Notes: generated by a model from the letters alone, not told the origin. 64,000 nt of DNA from Paradesertivirga sp966210515 (GCA_966210515.1 CBIHLM010000013.1:1-64000), one strand, 5' to 3'. Shown: positions 45,460 to 55,470, counted from the first letter of the stretch. Translations and numbers: made by a program.

Positions 45460-48216
45460 ATGCACAAACTAACATCGGTACTATTCGCATTAATTATGAC
45501 GATGCAAGCCTTCTCGCAGGGGCTTCTCATTGCAGATGTTCGTTGTGAAAATAAAGTGAATCCTTTGGGTGTTGATATTGCCGCCCCACGGTTAAGCTGG
45601 AAAATAAACTCTTCCCAAAGAAACGTTAGTCAAACCGCTTATAGAATTCTTGTTGCGGATGATGTTCTGAAACTTCGGAAAAACGTTGGCAATATATGGG
45701 ACTCTAAAAAACGTAACTCATCATCATCCATCCAGGTCAGTTTTAACGGGAAGGCTTTACAGTCGGCTAAAACATATTACTGGAAAGTAATGATCTGGGA
45801 TAATAAAAATAATCAGTCGCAATGGTCGCAAACTGCGAGCTTTCAAATGGGGTTATTGAACCATTCTGACTGGAAAGGAGCCGAGTGGATTGCTTATGAA
45901 AAGTTGCCTGATTCTTTGGTTTATTCATTGGTAACAGATAAAAAGGTTGATAAAATTACAGTCAGTAACGTCTTACCCTTATTAAGAAAGAACTTTACGG
46001 TTAAAAAGAAGGTAAAAAAGGCTTCTGCATTTATCTCCGGATTAGGGCATTTTGAGTTAAGCATTAACGGAAAAGAAGCTGGCGATCATTTTTTGGATGC
46101 AGGCTGGACGAAATACGACAAAGAAGCGTTATACGTCACCTTTGATATTACAAACCAATTAAAACAAGGTAATAACGCTATCGGCATAATGCTTGGCAAC
46201 GGTTTTTACTACGTTCCTCCCGTTAAAGGGCGTTATCGTAAGCTGAAATCCTCTTTCGGTTACCCAAAAATGATTAGCAGGGTTTTAATTGAATACACCG
46301 ACGGTACTTCAGAAAATATTGTCAGCGACAACAGCTGGAAAACATCAAAAAGCCCGATAATATTCTCGAGCATTTATGGAGGAGAAGATTACAACGCCAA
46401 CCTTGAACAACAAGGTTGGGATACGCCAGCTTTTGATGATAAAAAGTGGAAACCGGTGCTAATCGTAAATGGTCCCCCTCAGCTAAACTCTCAAATGGCT
46501 GAGCCGTTAAAAATATTTGAAAACTTTAGTCCGGTAAAAACCACCAGACTTGCCAATGGAAATCTCGTTTACGACTTAGCTCAAAATGCTTCGGGAATTA
46601 TTGAACTAAAAGTGAAGGGTAAAAAAGGAGACACGATAAGAGTGAGTCCTGCTGAATTATTAAAAGCGGATGGTTCAATAAACCAGCGACCAACCGGAAG
46701 TCCTTTTTACTTTGAATACATTCTTAAAGGCGATGGAGTAGAAACCTGGCGCCCTCGTTTTACTTATTATGGCTTCCGTTATCTTGAAGTTAGAGGTGGC
46801 GTGCAACTCGGAGAAATCAGCCCGCAGAATCTACCTCAGATTATAGAAATTAAAGGACTGCATACCCGTAATAACGCAGAAAGGGTTGGGTCGTTTGTCT
46901 CGTCAAACGAGCTTTTCAATAAAACCGATAAACTGATCGATTGGGCCATAAAAAGTAATATGGCCAGTGTGTTTACAGATTGCCCTCATCGCGAGAAGCT
47001 TGGATGGCTTGAAGAAGCGCATTTAGTTGGTGCTTCAATTCGGTATAATTATGACATCGCAAATCTTGGACGTAAGGTAATTCGGGACATGAAAATGTCG
47101 CAGCTGGAAGATGGTTTGGTTCCCGAAATCGCACCCGAATATGTGAAATTTGAATGGGGCGACGGAATGTTTCGCGACTCTCCGGAATGGGGCAGTAACA
47201 GCATTATAATGCCCTGGTATATGTATCAATGGTATGGAGACAGGCAGGCGCTTACATCCAGTTATCCGATGATGCAGAAGTATATAGCCTATCTTCAAAC
47301 GAAAGCAAAAAATAATATTTTATCACAAGGCTTAGGTGATTGGTACGATTTGGGACCCAATCCTCCGGGTGTTTCTCAGCTTACGCCAATGGGTGTAACC
47401 GGTACGGCTATTTTTTATTATGATTTAAACATCATGGATAGTATTGCTCAAATGCTGGGCAAACCTGAGGACGCTGCAAAATATAGGAAGCTGGCCGCTG
47501 AAGTGAAAGCTTCTTTTAACAAAGCATTCTTCAATAAAGAAACTAAGCAATATGCAACCGGAAGTCAGGCGGCTAACGCGATGGCTCTTTACATGAAACT
47601 GGTTGAGCCACAGTACAAAGAAGCGGTATTGGATAATCTAGTAAAAGATATCCGGAACAGAGGAAATGCTTTAACTGCCGGCGATATAGGCTACCGCTAT
47701 TTATTGCGTGTACTCGAAAATGAAGGCAGATCTGATGTGATTTATGACATGAATATTCGAACGGATGTTCCGGGTTATGGTTATCAACTGGCAAAAGGCG
47801 CGACGGCTCTTACCGAATCTTGGGCGGCGCTTCCAACGGTGTCAAATAATCACCTTATGCTAGGGCATTTAATGGAATGGTTCTACAGTGGTTTGGGAGG
47901 TATCCGAATTGCAGAAGGGGCCGTTGCTTTCAATAAAATTGACATAAAGCCAGAGGTCGTAGGTGATTTGACCTTTGCCAATACAAGCTATAATTCTCCT
48001 TACGGGATGATTAAATCCGAATGGAGGAAAGCAGCAAACAGCTTTGAAATAGACGTTCAAATACCTGCGAATACAACAGCTACAATCTATTTGCCGGCAC
48101 AAGCAACGAGTGTGGTCACTGAATCGGGGATGAATTTGGAAGCAGTTGATTTTAAAAATGGGAAGGCCGAAGTTAATGTTGGTTCAGGGAATTACAAGTT
48201 TAGAGTAAGCAATTAA
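45460..48216 (+). CDS. Glycoside hydrolase family 78 alpha-L-rhamnosidase (second)
   Basis: This 918-residue enzyme has a signal peptide ending FSQG. The N-terminal domains start IADVRCENKVNPLGVDIAAPRLSW. The catalytic barrel has the short motif DCPHREKLGWLEEAHL, with D507 and E512 at conserved positions. It belongs to the DCPxRE branch, unlike the DCPQRNER branch of the enzyme at 30573, so the two rhamnosidases probably differ in linkage or neighbour specificity. GYGYQLAKGATALTESW and a C-terminal beta-domain complete it. It opens the last operon, directly after the shared promoter type. Confidence 0.92.
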   Translation: MHKLTSVLFALIMTMQAFSQGLLIADVRCENKVNPLGVDIAAPRLSWKINSSQRNVSQTAYRILVADDVLKLRKNVGNIWDSKKRNSSSSIQVSFNGKALQSAKTYYWKVMIWDNKNNQSQWSQTASFQMGLLNHSDWKGAEWIAYEKLPDSLVYSLVTDKKVDKITVSNVLPLLRKNFTVKKKVKKASAFISGLGHFELSINGKEAGDHFLDAGWTKYDKEALYVTFDITNQLKQGNNAIGIMLGNGFYYVPPVKGRYRKLKSSFGYPKMISRVLIEYTDGTSENIVSDNSWKTSKSPIIFSSIYGGEDYNANLEQQGWDTPAFDDKKWKPVLIVNGPPQLNSQMAEPLKIFENFSPVKTTRLANGNLVYDLAQNASGIIELKVKGKKGDTIRVSPAELLKADGSINQRPTGSPFYFEYILKGDGVETWRPRFTYYGFRYLEVRGGVQLGEISPQNLPQIIEIKGLHTRNNAERVGSFVSSNELFNKTDKLIDWAIKSNMASVFTDCPHREKLGWLEEAHLVGASIRYNYDIANLGRKVIRDMKMSQLEDGLVPEIAPEYVKFEWGDGMFRDSPEWGSNSIIMPWYMYQWYGDRQALTSSYPMMQKYIAYLQTKAKNNILSQGLGDWYDLGPNPPGVSQLTPMGVTGTAIFYYDLNIMDSIAQMLGKPEDAAKYRKLAAEVKASFNKAFFNKETKQYATGSQAANAMALYMKLVEPQYKEAVLDNLVKDIRNRGNALTAGDIGYRYLLRVLENEGRSDVIYDMNIRTDVPGYGYQLAKGATALTESWAALPTVSNNHLMLGHLMEWFYSGLGGIRIAEGAVAFNKIDIKPEVVGDLTFANTSYNSPYGMIKSEWRKAANSFEIDVQIPANTTATIYLPAQATSVVTESGMNLEAVDFKNGKAEVNVGSGNYKFRVSN

Positions 48217-48231
48217 AGAGGAACAATTTAG

Positions 48232-49341
48232 ATGAGATATATATCAGCCTGCGTTTTGATTTTTTTAGGTTTTACTGAGATTTCTTTTGCTCAGAAAAAC
48301 GAAGTCTCTGAATCAGAAATGCAGTCCATTTACAATGAAATAAAAACACCTTACAAATACGGACTCATCATGGTGCCCGATGACAATTCAAAAAAGATGG
48401 ATTGTCCAAGCGTCTTTCGTAAGGGGAAAAACTGGTACATGACCTATGTGATTTTTGATGGTCGCGGTTATGAAACATGGCTTTCTAAAAGTAAGGATCT
48501 TTTAAATTGGCAAACCCTTGGTCGTATTATGTCGTTTGGCGACACTACTAAATGGGATGGAAATCAGCGAGCCGGCTATATCGGCCTGCAGGATACTAAA
48601 TGGGGCGGAAGCTATAAGCTGAAAAAATACAAAGGCAAATACTGGATGTCGTACTTCGGTGGTGCGGTGAAAGGCTACGAAGCAGGTGATCTAAGCATAG
48701 GAATGGCTTACACAAGCGGAGATCCTACCAAACCACATGAGTGGCAAAGACTTCCGGAGCCATTGTTTACTTCAAAAGATGCCGACGTACGCTGGTGGGA
48801 AAATCGCAAGCTGTTTAAAAGCTCTGTAGTTTGGGACAAAGAGAAAACTACCGGACATCCATTTGTGATGTACTATAACGCCAATGGCGATTCAGCAAAA
48901 AATAATCTTAAAACCCGCTGGTTTGAACGCATCGGAATGGCAGTTTCGGATGATATGCTGAACTGGAAACGCTTTAACCCTGAACCTGTGGTACATCATC
49001 CTGTGGGAATAACCGGCGATGGAGTAGTGCAAAAGATAGGAGATAACTGGGTTATGTTTTATTTCGGAGCATTCTGGCAGGATAGAAAAGGTGCATTTAA
49101 TCGCTTTGCGGTTTCGAAAGATATGGTTAGTTGGAAAGATTGGGCAGGGGAGAACCTTGTCCAGTCGTCCAAACCTTACGATGAGTTGTATGCTCATAAG
49201 TCTTTTGTCGTGAAACATAAAGGTGTTGTTTATCACTATTACTGCGCCGTAAATAACAAAGAGCAGCGTGGAATTGCAGTAGCAACGTCAAAGGACCTCG
49301 GGACCAGTAAGATCAATTTCATCAATTCGGAAAATAAATAA
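48232..49341 (+). CDS. Secreted family-43-like beta-propeller glycosidase
   Basis: This 369-residue protein has a signal peptide ending FAQ. Blades follow with MDCPSVFRKGKNWYMTYVIFDG, TWLSKSKDLLNWQTLG, GITGDGVVQKIGDNWVMFYFG and YDELYAHKSFVVKHKGVVYHYY. The repeated pattern of an acidic residue followed by aromatic strands is that of GH43/GH130-like five-bladed propellers. It lies 15 bp after the rhamnosidase and 4 bp before a GH2, so it probably trims the same side chain. Substrate not assignable from sequence alone. Confidence 0.7.
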   Translation: MRYISACVLIFLGFTEISFAQKNEVSESEMQSIYNEIKTPYKYGLIMVPDDNSKKMDCPSVFRKGKNWYMTYVIFDGRGYETWLSKSKDLLNWQTLGRIMSFGDTTKWDGNQRAGYIGLQDTKWGGSYKLKKYKGKYWMSYFGGAVKGYEAGDLSIGMAYTSGDPTKPHEWQRLPEPLFTSKDADVRWWENRKLFKSSVVWDKEKTTGHPFVMYYNANGDSAKNNLKTRWFERIGMAVSDDMLNWKRFNPEPVVHHPVGITGDGVVQKIGDNWVMFYFGAFWQDRKGAFNRFAVSKDMVSWKDWAGENLVQSSKPYDELYAHKSFVVKHKGVVYHYYCAVNNKEQRGIAVATSKDLGTSKINFINSENK

Positions 49342-49345
49342 ACGC

Positions 49346-51763
49346 ATGGCATCAATGAGACTAAAAGCTTTATTTTTTGTACTATCCTTATTTTTATGTG
49401 TTTCGGCAACGGCACAGCCGCGGAACCGGGTAAGTTTCAATAAAAACTGGAAATTCTTTTTAGGTGATGCCGGAAAAGCTAAAGAGGTAAGTTTTGACGA
49501 CTCTAAATGGAGAGTATTAAATCTGCCTCACGACTGGAGTATCGAAGGTGCTTTTGATGAAAAAAATCCTACAACAACAGGTGGCGGCGCTTTACCTACC
49601 GGGATCGGCTGGTACCGCAAAAGTTTCACACTTCCGGCTTCTTCATCTTCTAAAAATATTTCGGTTGAGTTTGATGGTGTTCATCGCGACAGCGAGGTCT
49701 GGGTTAATGGAAAGTATTTGGGTAAGCGGCCAAATGGGTATATTTCATTTGCATACGATATCACTTCTTGCTTAAACTTCGGCGGACAAAATACGATAGC
49801 TGTACGGGTCGATAATTCATCACAACCGAATTCTCGCTGGTATACCGGTTCTGGTATTTACAGGAATGTTTGGTTTAATACGACCTCGGATGTTGCGGTT
49901 GACCATTGGGGGACCTTTGTTACAACTCCGGAAGTTTCAAACGAGAGTGCAACTGTCAAGCTTGATATTAAATTAAAAAATTCGGGGAACAGATCAGGTT
50001 CGGTGAAAGTTAGCTCCATTATATATGGTGCAAACGGCAAAAAAGTTGCTGAAGTTGGTTCTTCCGGTATTTCTTTGAAGGATGAGGTGATTTCACTAAC
50101 TCAAACTTTGGACGTAAAAGCCCCACGCTTATGGTCTCCAGAAACTCCGCATCAGTACAGAGCAGTTACAAGAGTTTATAAAGATAATAAGGTAGTAGAC
50201 GAATACGATACCCCTTTTGGTATCCGCTACTTCAATTTTGATTCTGCCACTGGTTTTTATTTAAATGGTAAGCCTCTTAAAATTCTTGGAGTGTGTAATC
50301 ACCATGACTTGGGAGCTCTTGGCGCTGCCTTCAACATACGGGCTGCAGAACGCCAATTGGAAATGTTGAAAGACATGGGTTGCAATGCAATCCGTACCGC
50401 ACATAATCCACCCGCTCCTGAGTTGCTGGATTTATGTGATAAAATGGGCTTCCTGGTCATGGACGAAGCTTTTGACATGTGGAAGAAGAAGAAAAATTCC
50501 AAAGATTACCACATTGATTTCCCGGAATGGTCCAAAAGAGATTTAGAGGACATGGTGAAACGCGATCGAAATCATCCTTCAATTATCTTGTGGAGCATTG
50601 GAAATGAGATTCGCGAGCAGTTTGACAGCACTGGAATTTCAATTGCAAGGGATTTGGTGAAGTATGTAAAAAACTTAGATACTACTCGTCCGGTTACTTC
50701 GGCCCTTACTGAGAATATTCCTGAAAAGAATATGATCTACCAGTCAGGAGCTTTAGATGTCTTGTCGTTCAATTATAAACACGTGGATTATGCTGATTTG
50801 CCTAATCGCTTCCCTGGACAAAAATTCATCTCAGCAGAAACGGCTTCGGCATTACAAACCCGCGGACATTATGAAATGCCTTCGGATAGTATGAGAATAT
50901 GGCCGAAAGACGGTAAAACAAAGTTTACAGAAGGAAATCCTGACTGGACCGCCTCTGCTTACGATAATTCCTTTGCATACTGGGGATCTCCGCATGAAAC
51001 CATCTGGAATGTTGTTAAGAAATTGCCACACATGGCAGGATTGTTTGTCTGGTCGGGCTTCGACTTTTTAGGCGAGCCACATCCGTATCCTTGGCCGGCA
51101 CGTAGTTCTTATTACGGAATTATTGATTTGGCCGGATTTCCGAAGGATGTGTATTATATGTATCAAAGCGAATGGACAAGCAAACCGGTTCTTCATATTT
51201 TTCCGCATTGGAATTGGGAAGCTGGTAAACTTGTTGACGTTTGGGCATATTACAACAATGCCGACGAAGTGGAGCTGTTTCTGAACGGAAAATCACTGGG
51301 AACAAAGCGTAAATCAGGTGATGACATCCATATCATGTGGAGGGTGAAATTTGACCCCGGCACCTTAAAAGCTATATCCCGCAAGGATGGAAAAATAATA
51401 CTGACAAGAGAAATCAAAACAGCCGGCGCTCCGGCTAAAATTGAGCTTACAGCTGATAGAAAGAAAATACAATCGGATGGAAAAGATCTTTCATTCATTA
51501 CAGTAAGAATATTAGATGCAGAAGGGAATCTTGTTCCTGACGCTGACAACCTGGTAAAGTTTAGTATAGCTGGTCAGGGAGATATTGTGGGAGTAGATAA
51601 CGGTTATCAGGCAAGTATGGAGTCTTTTAAGGCTCCTTACAGAAAAGCATTTAACGGAAAATGCCTGGCGATTATTCAATCAACAGAAAAATCTGGAAAA
51701 ATAAAGTTGCAAGCTACATCAGAGGGTTTGCAACCTATGTCTATTAACTTAAAAACAAAGTGA
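49346..51763 (+). CDS. Glycoside hydrolase family 2 with C-terminal DUF4982/Ig-like domains
   Basis: This 805-residue enzyme has a signal peptide ending TAQ. The jelly-roll includes LNLPHDWSIEGAFD and GIGWYRKSF, then an Ig-like domain and the barrel follow. The acid/base is Glu421 in WSIGNEI and the nucleophile is Glu498 in KFISAETAS. After the barrel come a DUF4982-like domain (VDVWAYYNNADEVELFLNGKSLG) and a Big-type domain (IELTADRKKIQSDGKDLSFITVRI). This architecture is common in Bacteroidota beta-galactosidases and beta-glucuronidases. It differs from the GH2 at 27806 in size and C-terminus, which implies a different linkage. Confidence 0.9.
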   Translation: MASMRLKALFFVLSLFLCVSATAQPRNRVSFNKNWKFFLGDAGKAKEVSFDDSKWRVLNLPHDWSIEGAFDEKNPTTTGGGALPTGIGWYRKSFTLPASSSSKNISVEFDGVHRDSEVWVNGKYLGKRPNGYISFAYDITSCLNFGGQNTIAVRVDNSSQPNSRWYTGSGIYRNVWFNTTSDVAVDHWGTFVTTPEVSNESATVKLDIKLKNSGNRSGSVKVSSIIYGANGKKVAEVGSSGISLKDEVISLTQTLDVKAPRLWSPETPHQYRAVTRVYKDNKVVDEYDTPFGIRYFNFDSATGFYLNGKPLKILGVCNHHDLGALGAAFNIRAAERQLEMLKDMGCNAIRTAHNPPAPELLDLCDKMGFLVMDEAFDMWKKKKNSKDYHIDFPEWSKRDLEDMVKRDRNHPSIILWSIGNEIREQFDSTGISIARDLVKYVKNLDTTRPVTSALTENIPEKNMIYQSGALDVLSFNYKHVDYADLPNRFPGQKFISAETASALQTRGHYEMPSDSMRIWPKDGKTKFTEGNPDWTASAYDNSFAYWGSPHETIWNVVKKLPHMAGLFVWSGFDFLGEPHPYPWPARSSYYGIIDLAGFPKDVYYMYQSEWTSKPVLHIFPHWNWEAGKLVDVWAYYNNADEVELFLNGKSLGTKRKSGDDIHIMWRVKFDPGTLKAISRKDGKIILTREIKTAGAPAKIELTADRKKIQSDGKDLSFITVRILDAEGNLVPDADNLVKFSIAGQGDIVGVDNGYQASMESFKAPYRKAFNGKCLAIIQSTEKSGKIKLQATSEGLQPMSINLKTK

Positions 51764-51765
51764 TT

Positions 51766-52815
51766 ATGAAGTCAACCTATGCTACTACAACTCACAACAA
51801 ATTTTTCGAGAACATTCAGGTGGATATGCATTCGGCAACACCGAAATACTTACAGCTCGCGCATTCTATTCTAGAGGCGATAGAATCGGGCAAAATCCAC
51901 AAAAATATTTTACTGCCCTCGCTGAATGAGCTTACCTATAATTTAGAAATATCCAGAGAAACAGCGGATAGAAGTTATAAGTATTTGCAGCATTTGGGAG
52001 TGCTTAGCTCTGTCCCCGGAAAAGGCCATTATGTAATTACCACAGAGATAAAGCAAGAGCTTAAAGTTTGTCTTTTAATTAATAAAATCAGCGAAGAGAA
52101 AAAGGTTTTTTACGATGCTTTCGTTGCGAATCTTGGAACGCATGTGCCTATAGATTTTTATATCTATAATAATGATTTTAAATTGTTTAAAAGGCTTATT
52201 ACTCAGAAGAACGACTATTCTCACTATGCTATTATACCACATTTTCTTGATAGTGAAGATGAGGCCGAAGTTCTGATTGACGCCATTCCGAAAGAGAAGT
52301 TGATTCTGCTGGATAAAGCGCTTCCGGAAGTTCATGGTAAATATGGTTGCATATATGAAAACTTCCAAAAGGATATTTACAAGGCGCTTGAGCAGGCTGT
52401 ACAGCCTTTAAGTAAGTACCACACCATTAAACTTATTTTCCCGAAGGATAGCTATTACCCGAAAGAGATAATTGCCGGTTTCAACTCATTTTGCCTTCAG
52501 TATGCCTTTGAAAGGGAAGTCATAGATAGTTTAGAATACGAAGATCTTAAGGCTGGGACTGTTTATATCTGTCTTAACGAACCTGGTTTAATATCTGTGA
52601 TCGAGAAAATAAGCGCTACATCTTTTGAGGTGGGAGAAGATATTGGTTTGATTTCTTACAACGAAACGCCGATGAAGAAATATATCCTTAAGGGAATTAC
52701 CACCATTTCTACAGATTATAAACACATGGGATTACTGGCAGCAGAAATGATTGCCAAAGGTTACCGCGAGAAAGTGGAATTACCATTCATGCTTAATCTG
52801 AGAGCATCATTATAA
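51766..52815 (+). CDS. GntR-type regulator with LacI-like sensor domain
   Basis: This 349-residue cytoplasmic regulator starts at ATG 51766, just past the GH2 stop; a GTG at 51760 would overlap it. Residues about 18-90 form the winged helix-turn-helix (KYLQLAHSILEAIESGKIHK, LPSLNELTYNLEISRETADR, HLGVLSSVPGKGHYV). The rest is a periplasmic-binding-protein/LacI-like sugar sensor ending TTISTDYKHMGLLAAEMIAKG. It probably responds to a sugar from the locus. Its own target site is unknown; the direct-repeat motif at the five promoters looks more like an AraC-type site. Confidence 0.88.
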   Translation: MKSTYATTTHNKFFENIQVDMHSATPKYLQLAHSILEAIESGKIHKNILLPSLNELTYNLEISRETADRSYKYLQHLGVLSSVPGKGHYVITTEIKQELKVCLLINKISEEKKVFYDAFVANLGTHVPIDFYIYNNDFKLFKRLITQKNDYSHYAIIPHFLDSEDEAEVLIDAIPKEKLILLDKALPEVHGKYGCIYENFQKDIYKALEQAVQPLSKYHTIKLIFPKDSYYPKEIIAGFNSFCLQYAFEREVIDSLEYEDLKAGTVYICLNEPGLISVIEKISATSFEVGEDIGLISYNETPMKKYILKGITTISTDYKHMGLLAAEMIAKGYREKVELPFMLNLRASL

Positions 52816-52831
52816 ATTAAATAACCGATTA

Positions 52832-55363
52832 ATGACCTTTTTAACCAAACGTTTTACCGCTTTTTTATTGCTGTTTCTCTGTCTTGTTTTCTTTAAAGCA
52901 GAGGCAGCCGAAATATGGGTTTCGCCCAAGGGTAATAATTCAAATCCGGGAAGTAAAGCAAAACCTCTGGCTGATATTGGTTTGGCTTTAAGAAAGGCAC
53001 GCGAGTTGAGAAGGTTGTCAGACCCATCCATATCAAATGGAATTACAATTATTCTTCGGGGTGGAGTTTATACTATTGACGAACCGCTGTTTATTCGGCC
53101 GGAAGATTCGGGAACAGCGGCGAGTCCTACTGTTTTTGAAGCGGCAAAAGGCGAAATTCCGATAATAAGTGGTGGAATAACCGTAAAAAGATGGCAAAGA
53201 ACTTCCAGTAACATTGCAGGGTTGCCAGCGGAAGCACAGGGAAAAGTTTGGGTTGCTGATGCGCCGATTATCGGAGATAATGTTCTGGATTTCCGCCAGC
53301 TTTGGGTAAATAATGTAAAGGCTGTCCGTTCCCGGGATGTTAAAATCGGTACGATGAACCGTATTCTTTCCTGGAACCATAAGGAAGAAACTTGCTGGAT
53401 TCCAAAACCGACCGCAGATCTTAGAAATGCCAACGGCCTGGAAATGCTCATTCATCAGTGGTGGGCAATTGCAAATTTAAGGGTCAAATCGGTTGAAACG
53501 AAGGGGGATAGCGCTAAGCTGTCTTTTTATCAGCCTGAAAGTCGGGTTCAGTCCGAGCATCCATGGCCGGCTCCATGGATTTCAAAAACGACCGGCAATT
53601 CTGCATTCTTTCTTTCAAATGCCATTGAATTTTTAAATGAACCTGGCGAGTGGTATCTGGACAAACGCAATCAGAAGGTCTATTATTGGCCGAAGGTCAA
53701 CGAAAATTTGAATACAGCTACTGTAACGGTTCCGTATTTAGAAACACTTGTTAAGATTCAGGGAACGATCGATCGTCCGGTTGCATATGTCTCCTTTAAA
53801 GGGATTTCTTTCCAGCATTCAACGTGGCTTCGTCCATCAAAAGAAGGGCACGTTCCACACCAATCCGGCATGTACATGCTCGATGCTTATAAACTGAAAA
53901 TTCCCGGTACACCAGATAAAGCAGGAATGGAAAATCAGGCCTGGGTAGGTCGACCAGCTGCTGCGGTTGAAGTGTCATTTACAAATAATACAGGTTTTGA
54001 ATCTTGCCGCTTTGAACATCTTGCCTCTACAGGGTTGGATTATAAAAGAGGAACACATAACGACCAGATAAAAGGGAATTTATTTAAAGATATCGGAGGA
54101 ACGGGGATTCATGTAGGCGTATATTCTGACGAAGCGCATGAGGTGCATGTTCCATATAATCCGCAGGACGAAAGGGATGTTTGCACAAATGTTTTAGTGA
54201 GCAATAACCTGGTTACCGATGTTACTAATGAAGATTGGGGCAGTATAGGCATCAGTGCCGGATATGTAAAAGGTATCAGGATTGAACATAATGATATCTC
54301 TGAAGTGTCTTACACCGGGATTTCCATGGGTTGGGGATGGTCTAAAACTATTAATACAATGCGCAATAACCGCATTGTTGCTAACAAGATTCATCGTTAT
54401 GCCAAACACATGTACGATGTTTCATCAATTTATACCTTATCTGCCCAACCGGGTTCTTTAATTGCTGAAAACTACGTCGATAGTATTTACAAAGCACCTT
54501 ATGTTCACGACCCCAATCATTGGTTTTATTTATATACAGACGAGGGATCGTCCTATTTTACTGTAAAAAACAACTGGACCCCTGCTGATAAATATCTTCA
54601 AAATGCTAACGGCCCGGGTAACGTGTGGGAGAATAATGGTCCGCAGGTAGCAGATAGTATCAGGCTTAAAGCCGGATTACAACAAGCATATAGATACTTA
54701 TTAAGAGAAAAAGCACCAGCTTCTCCCGACAGGGAAATTAACCACTCTGAAAAGAAGAAGGTTGTAGAGATAGTAGGAGCGGCAGGTACAAAACATGATG
54801 TAAGCTCCATTGCCGAAATAGCTCGCAAACATGGAATTCCAATGGAAAATATCTATCAATGGAGTAACCATACAGTGATTTACGGAGCGATAGAAAATCC
54901 TGAGAAAATCCGCAAAGATTTATTGATAAAGTTCCCTGATAATTCAGTGAAAATTTACAATGCTCCTTTTTATGAGTTTAACCGGAAAAAGCATTGCCCG
55001 GGTTCAACAATTGTGAAAGAGTGGGACAATATCCTTTTAACGGCTGATCTGGTTAAAGATTCGCTTTTACAAAAAGAATACCTCGACTATCATGCCACTC
55101 AGTTTAAGCAATGGCCAGAAGTTTCAAAAGGTTTCTGTAATGCTGATTTCCAGCAATTACAGGTGTTCAAAAACGGTGGTCAGTTGATGCTGATTATCAG
55201 CATCCCGAGAGGGGCTAGCCTTGACAAATTAAATCCAAAAACAACCGAGAATAATCCACGTGTGGATGACTGGAATAATTTAATGAAGAAGTACCAGCAA
55301 GGTATTGAAGGAACAAAGCCCGGCGAAACGTGGGTGTTTCTTGATAAAGTAATTGAAAATTAA
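52832..55363 (+). CDS. Secreted beta-helix (GH141-like) protein fused to a rhamnose-mutarotase-like domain
   Basis: This 843-residue protein has a signal peptide ending AEA. The N-terminal part (EIWVSPKGNNSNPGSKAKPL, ALRKARELRRL) and the long right-handed beta-helix to about residue 640 resemble GH141 enzymes, whose known member acts on RG-II. From about 655 a different module begins. Its last 95 residues match L-rhamnose mutarotase (RhaM): EYLDYHATQFKQWPEVSKGF keeps the His754 and W761-P-E pattern, and DDWNNLMKKYQQG matches the family's C-terminal helix region. A preceding segment may be a second such ferredoxin-like half. A secreted mutarotase fused to a glycosidase is unusual. Confidence 0.7.
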   Translation: MTFLTKRFTAFLLLFLCLVFFKAEAAEIWVSPKGNNSNPGSKAKPLADIGLALRKARELRRLSDPSISNGITIILRGGVYTIDEPLFIRPEDSGTAASPTVFEAAKGEIPIISGGITVKRWQRTSSNIAGLPAEAQGKVWVADAPIIGDNVLDFRQLWVNNVKAVRSRDVKIGTMNRILSWNHKEETCWIPKPTADLRNANGLEMLIHQWWAIANLRVKSVETKGDSAKLSFYQPESRVQSEHPWPAPWISKTTGNSAFFLSNAIEFLNEPGEWYLDKRNQKVYYWPKVNENLNTATVTVPYLETLVKIQGTIDRPVAYVSFKGISFQHSTWLRPSKEGHVPHQSGMYMLDAYKLKIPGTPDKAGMENQAWVGRPAAAVEVSFTNNTGFESCRFEHLASTGLDYKRGTHNDQIKGNLFKDIGGTGIHVGVYSDEAHEVHVPYNPQDERDVCTNVLVSNNLVTDVTNEDWGSIGISAGYVKGIRIEHNDISEVSYTGISMGWGWSKTINTMRNNRIVANKIHRYAKHMYDVSSIYTLSAQPGSLIAENYVDSIYKAPYVHDPNHWFYLYTDEGSSYFTVKNNWTPADKYLQNANGPGNVWENNGPQVADSIRLKAGLQQAYRYLLREKAPASPDREINHSEKKKVVEIVGAAGTKHDVSSIAEIARKHGIPMENIYQWSNHTVIYGAIENPEKIRKDLLIKFPDNSVKIYNAPFYEFNRKKHCPGSTIVKEWDNILLTADLVKDSLLQKEYLDYHATQFKQWPEVSKGFCNADFQQLQVFKNGGQLMLIISIPRGASLDKLNPKTTENNPRVDDWNNLMKKYQQGIEGTKPGETWVFLDKVIEN

Positions 55364-55386
55364 AAAGTAAAAATTAAAAAGTAAAA
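55359..55386 (+). repeat. Heptanucleotide repeat at the end of a gene
   Basis: ATTAAAA and AGTAAAA alternate twice (four 7-mers). The first overlaps the stop codon of the beta-helix/mutarotase gene. Same period as the repeats at 23143, 23554 and 27835, but a different sequence. Confidence 0.75.
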
Positions 55387-55413
55387 AGGCCGTCAAGCTT
55401 TTCTGCCCAAACT

Positions 55414-55462
55414 CCTCTCCTTCAGGAGAGGTGCGGTGGACTGAACGCAGGCGGGTGAGGTT
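55414..55462 (+). repeat. Interspersed palindromic repeat, copy 1
   Basis: It contains the palindromic core CTCTCCTTCAGGAGAG followed by GTGCGG and, after a variable spacer, GGCGGGTGAGGTT. A second copy starts 76 bp downstream. Elements of this type are scattered between genes in Bacteroidota genomes. Confidence 0.75.
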
Positions 55463-55470
55463 TTATAACT

